From positions 1 through 16,559 of the forward strand of contig CAWHCT010000028.1 in NCBI GenBank assembly GCA_963827785.1: DNA of 16,559 nucleotides, read 5' to 3'. The notes under the pieces were generated by a model. The model ran no database searches, was not told the origin of the DNA, and worked only from the letters and a program-made list of their open reading frames with translations. The DNA is from Site-B1 sp963827785 (GTDB taxonomy: Bacteria; Bacteroidota; Bacteroidia; Flavobacteriales; Flavobacteriaceae). Positions 15,795-16,559 of this stretch are shown here, piece after piece. Position 1 is the stretch's first letter; the number at the start of each line of letters is the position of its first letter. The position numbers and the translations under genes are program-made.

Positions 15795-15823
15795 CAAAAT
15801 TACGTAGCTTTGTTGTAGTGCAA
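15795..15823 (-). promoter_or_regulatory. Promoter of the DUF62-ABM operon
   Basis: On the minus strand TTG (15823-15821) is followed after 18 bases by TAATTTTG (15802-15795), a perfect TAnnTTTG element with correct spacing. Transcription would begin near 15788, about 30 bases before the ATG at 15757. Confidence 0.6.
15805..15812 (+). promoter_or_regulatory. Possible -7 element for phoH
   Basis: TAGCTTTG fits TAnnTTTG exactly on the plus strand and is interleaved with the divergent DUF62 promoter. No clear -33 TTTG lies at the right distance upstream; only a T-run ending near 15781 is present. The leader to the TTG start would be about 60 bases. Weakly supported. Confidence 0.35.
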
Positions 15824-15880
15824 CCTATTTGTGCAAACTTAATAAACTCTTTTAGAATAATTTAATTAAATGTGTAGCTT

Positions 15881-16559
15881 TTGAACGAAATAATTATTGA
15901 ATTAGAAGAAATTTCTCCAAAGGATTTCTTTGGTGCTCACAATTCCAATATCGAACTTTTAAAAAAGTATTTTCCCAAACTCAAAATAGTAGCAAGAGGT
16001 AATAAGATCAAGGCTTATGGTGATGAAGATATGCTTGAAGAATTCGACCGCAGATTATCCATGATACTGGAGCAATTCGGTAAGTATAACAAACTGGACG
16101 AAAACACTATTGAGCGTGTACTAACTAGTCAAAGTAAAGATGATTATGCGACTAGCCACAAAAGTGGTGAGGCTATTGTTCATGGTGTCAACGGACGAAT
16201 TATCAAAGCGCAAACAGCCAATCAGCGCAAGTTGGTAGAAAGTGTCTTTAAAAATGATATGGTCTTTGCTATTGGTCCCGCTGGAACCGGCAAAACCTAC
16301 ACAGGTGTAGCCCTGGCAGTCAGGGCATTAAAGAATAAGGAAGTCAGACGAATTATCCTGACTCGTCCGGCTGTTGAAGCTGGTGAGAATCTGGGTTTTC
16401 TTCCTGGTGATCTTAAAGAGAAGTTAGATCCATACATGCAGCCATTATATGATGCCTTACGTGATATGATTCCTGCGGAAAAATTAGCAGCGTTTATAGA
16501 GAATGGAACCATTCAAATAGCTCCTTTGGCATTCATGCGCGGACGTACCCTGGACGACG
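15881..16559 (+). CDS. phoH: PhoH-family P-loop ATPase, 3' end beyond the window
   Basis: The first 226 residues of a PhoH-like protein are present. It opens with the typical N-terminal region (NEIIIELEEISPKDFFGAHN, NIELLKKYFPKLKIVARGNKIKAYG, about residues 2-60). A linker follows, then the ATPase domain starting RIIKAQTANQRKLVESVFKND, with the Walker A motif GPAGTGKT at residues 132-139 and the family motif RRIILTRPAVEAGENLGFLPGDLKEKLDPYMQPLYD. The visible part ends at FMRGRTLDD, so the Walker B region lies beyond the edge. An in-frame TAG at 15875 and the protein pattern make TTG at 15881 the likely start, since no ATG is available before the conserved region. PhoH is a cytosolic P-loop NTPase of uncertain cellular role, sometimes coupled to RNA processing. 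It is divergent from the DUF62 gene. Confidence 0.94.
   Translation, partial: MNEIIIELEEISPKDFFGAHNSNIELLKKYFPKLKIVARGNKIKAYGDEDMLEEFDRRLSMILEQFGKYNKLDENTIERVLTSQSKDDYATSHKSGEAIVHGVNGRIIKAQTANQRKLVESVFKNDMVFAIGPAGTGKTYTGVALAVRALKNKEVRRIILTRPAVEAGENLGFLPGDLKEKLDPYMQPLYDALRDMIPAEKLAAFIENGTIQIAPLAFMRGRTLDD

Noticed and set aside
16297..16512. Minus-strand ORF of 71 codons
   Set aside because: It is antisense to the PhoH ATPase core and shows no independent coding signal.

Overview
The window looks like a chromosomal segment of a marine or soil Flavobacteriaceae (Bacteroidota) member. The evidence is the AT-rich composition, A-rich leaders without clear Shine-Dalgarno sequences, promoter elements of the TAnnTTTG type, a GldF/GldG gliding-motility gene beside dnaN, and intergenic repeat families that I recognise from flavobacterial genomes. 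The genus cannot be fixed from the sequence alone.

Layout. (1) 3-6496, + strand: an RND efflux operon encoding a TolC-type outer-membrane channel, a lipoprotein periplasmic adaptor and an RND pump. It is followed closely by a ~100-residue PII-like protein of unknown function and a small DUF2892-type membrane protein. Both larger gaps in this operon, and the gap after it, are filled with palindromic repeat elements. One repeat forms the last codons of the adaptor gene. (2) 6767-7105, +: a DUF4870-type membrane protein, ending at a perfect palindromic terminator. (3) 7183-10833: a small carbohydrate cassette. Two minus-strand xylose-isomerase-like TIM-barrel proteins (one exported with a twin-arginine-like signal, one lipoprotein) are divergent from a plus-strand clan GH-A-type glycoside hydrolase. 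The first isomerase carries two +1 frameshifts and the hydrolase one; the lipoprotein between them is intact. A second copy of the same palindromic terminator closes the cassette at 10858-10888. (4) 10937-15757, - strand: an S-adenosylmethionine hydrolase/halogenase-family protein (DUF62), an ABM-domain monooxygenase-like protein, a single-ORF GldF-GldG fusion, and dnaN. Two back-to-back heptanucleotide arrays sit directly upstream of the gldF-gldG start. (5) 15881-16559, +: the 5' part of phoH, divergent from the DUF62 gene and cut by the window end.

The RND genes should form one tripartite pump, with the small downstream proteins as possible regulatory or accessory parts. The cassette enzymes probably act together on an extracytoplasmic glycan or sugar derivative. 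The dnaN/gldFG/DUF62/phoH block is ordinary core genome. I do not see a clearly new defence or mobile system. The most unusual items are the three same-direction frameshifts clustered in 1.6 kb between two identical palindromes, the heptamer arrays ahead of gldFG, the GldF-GldG fusion, and the repeat captured as a protein tail.
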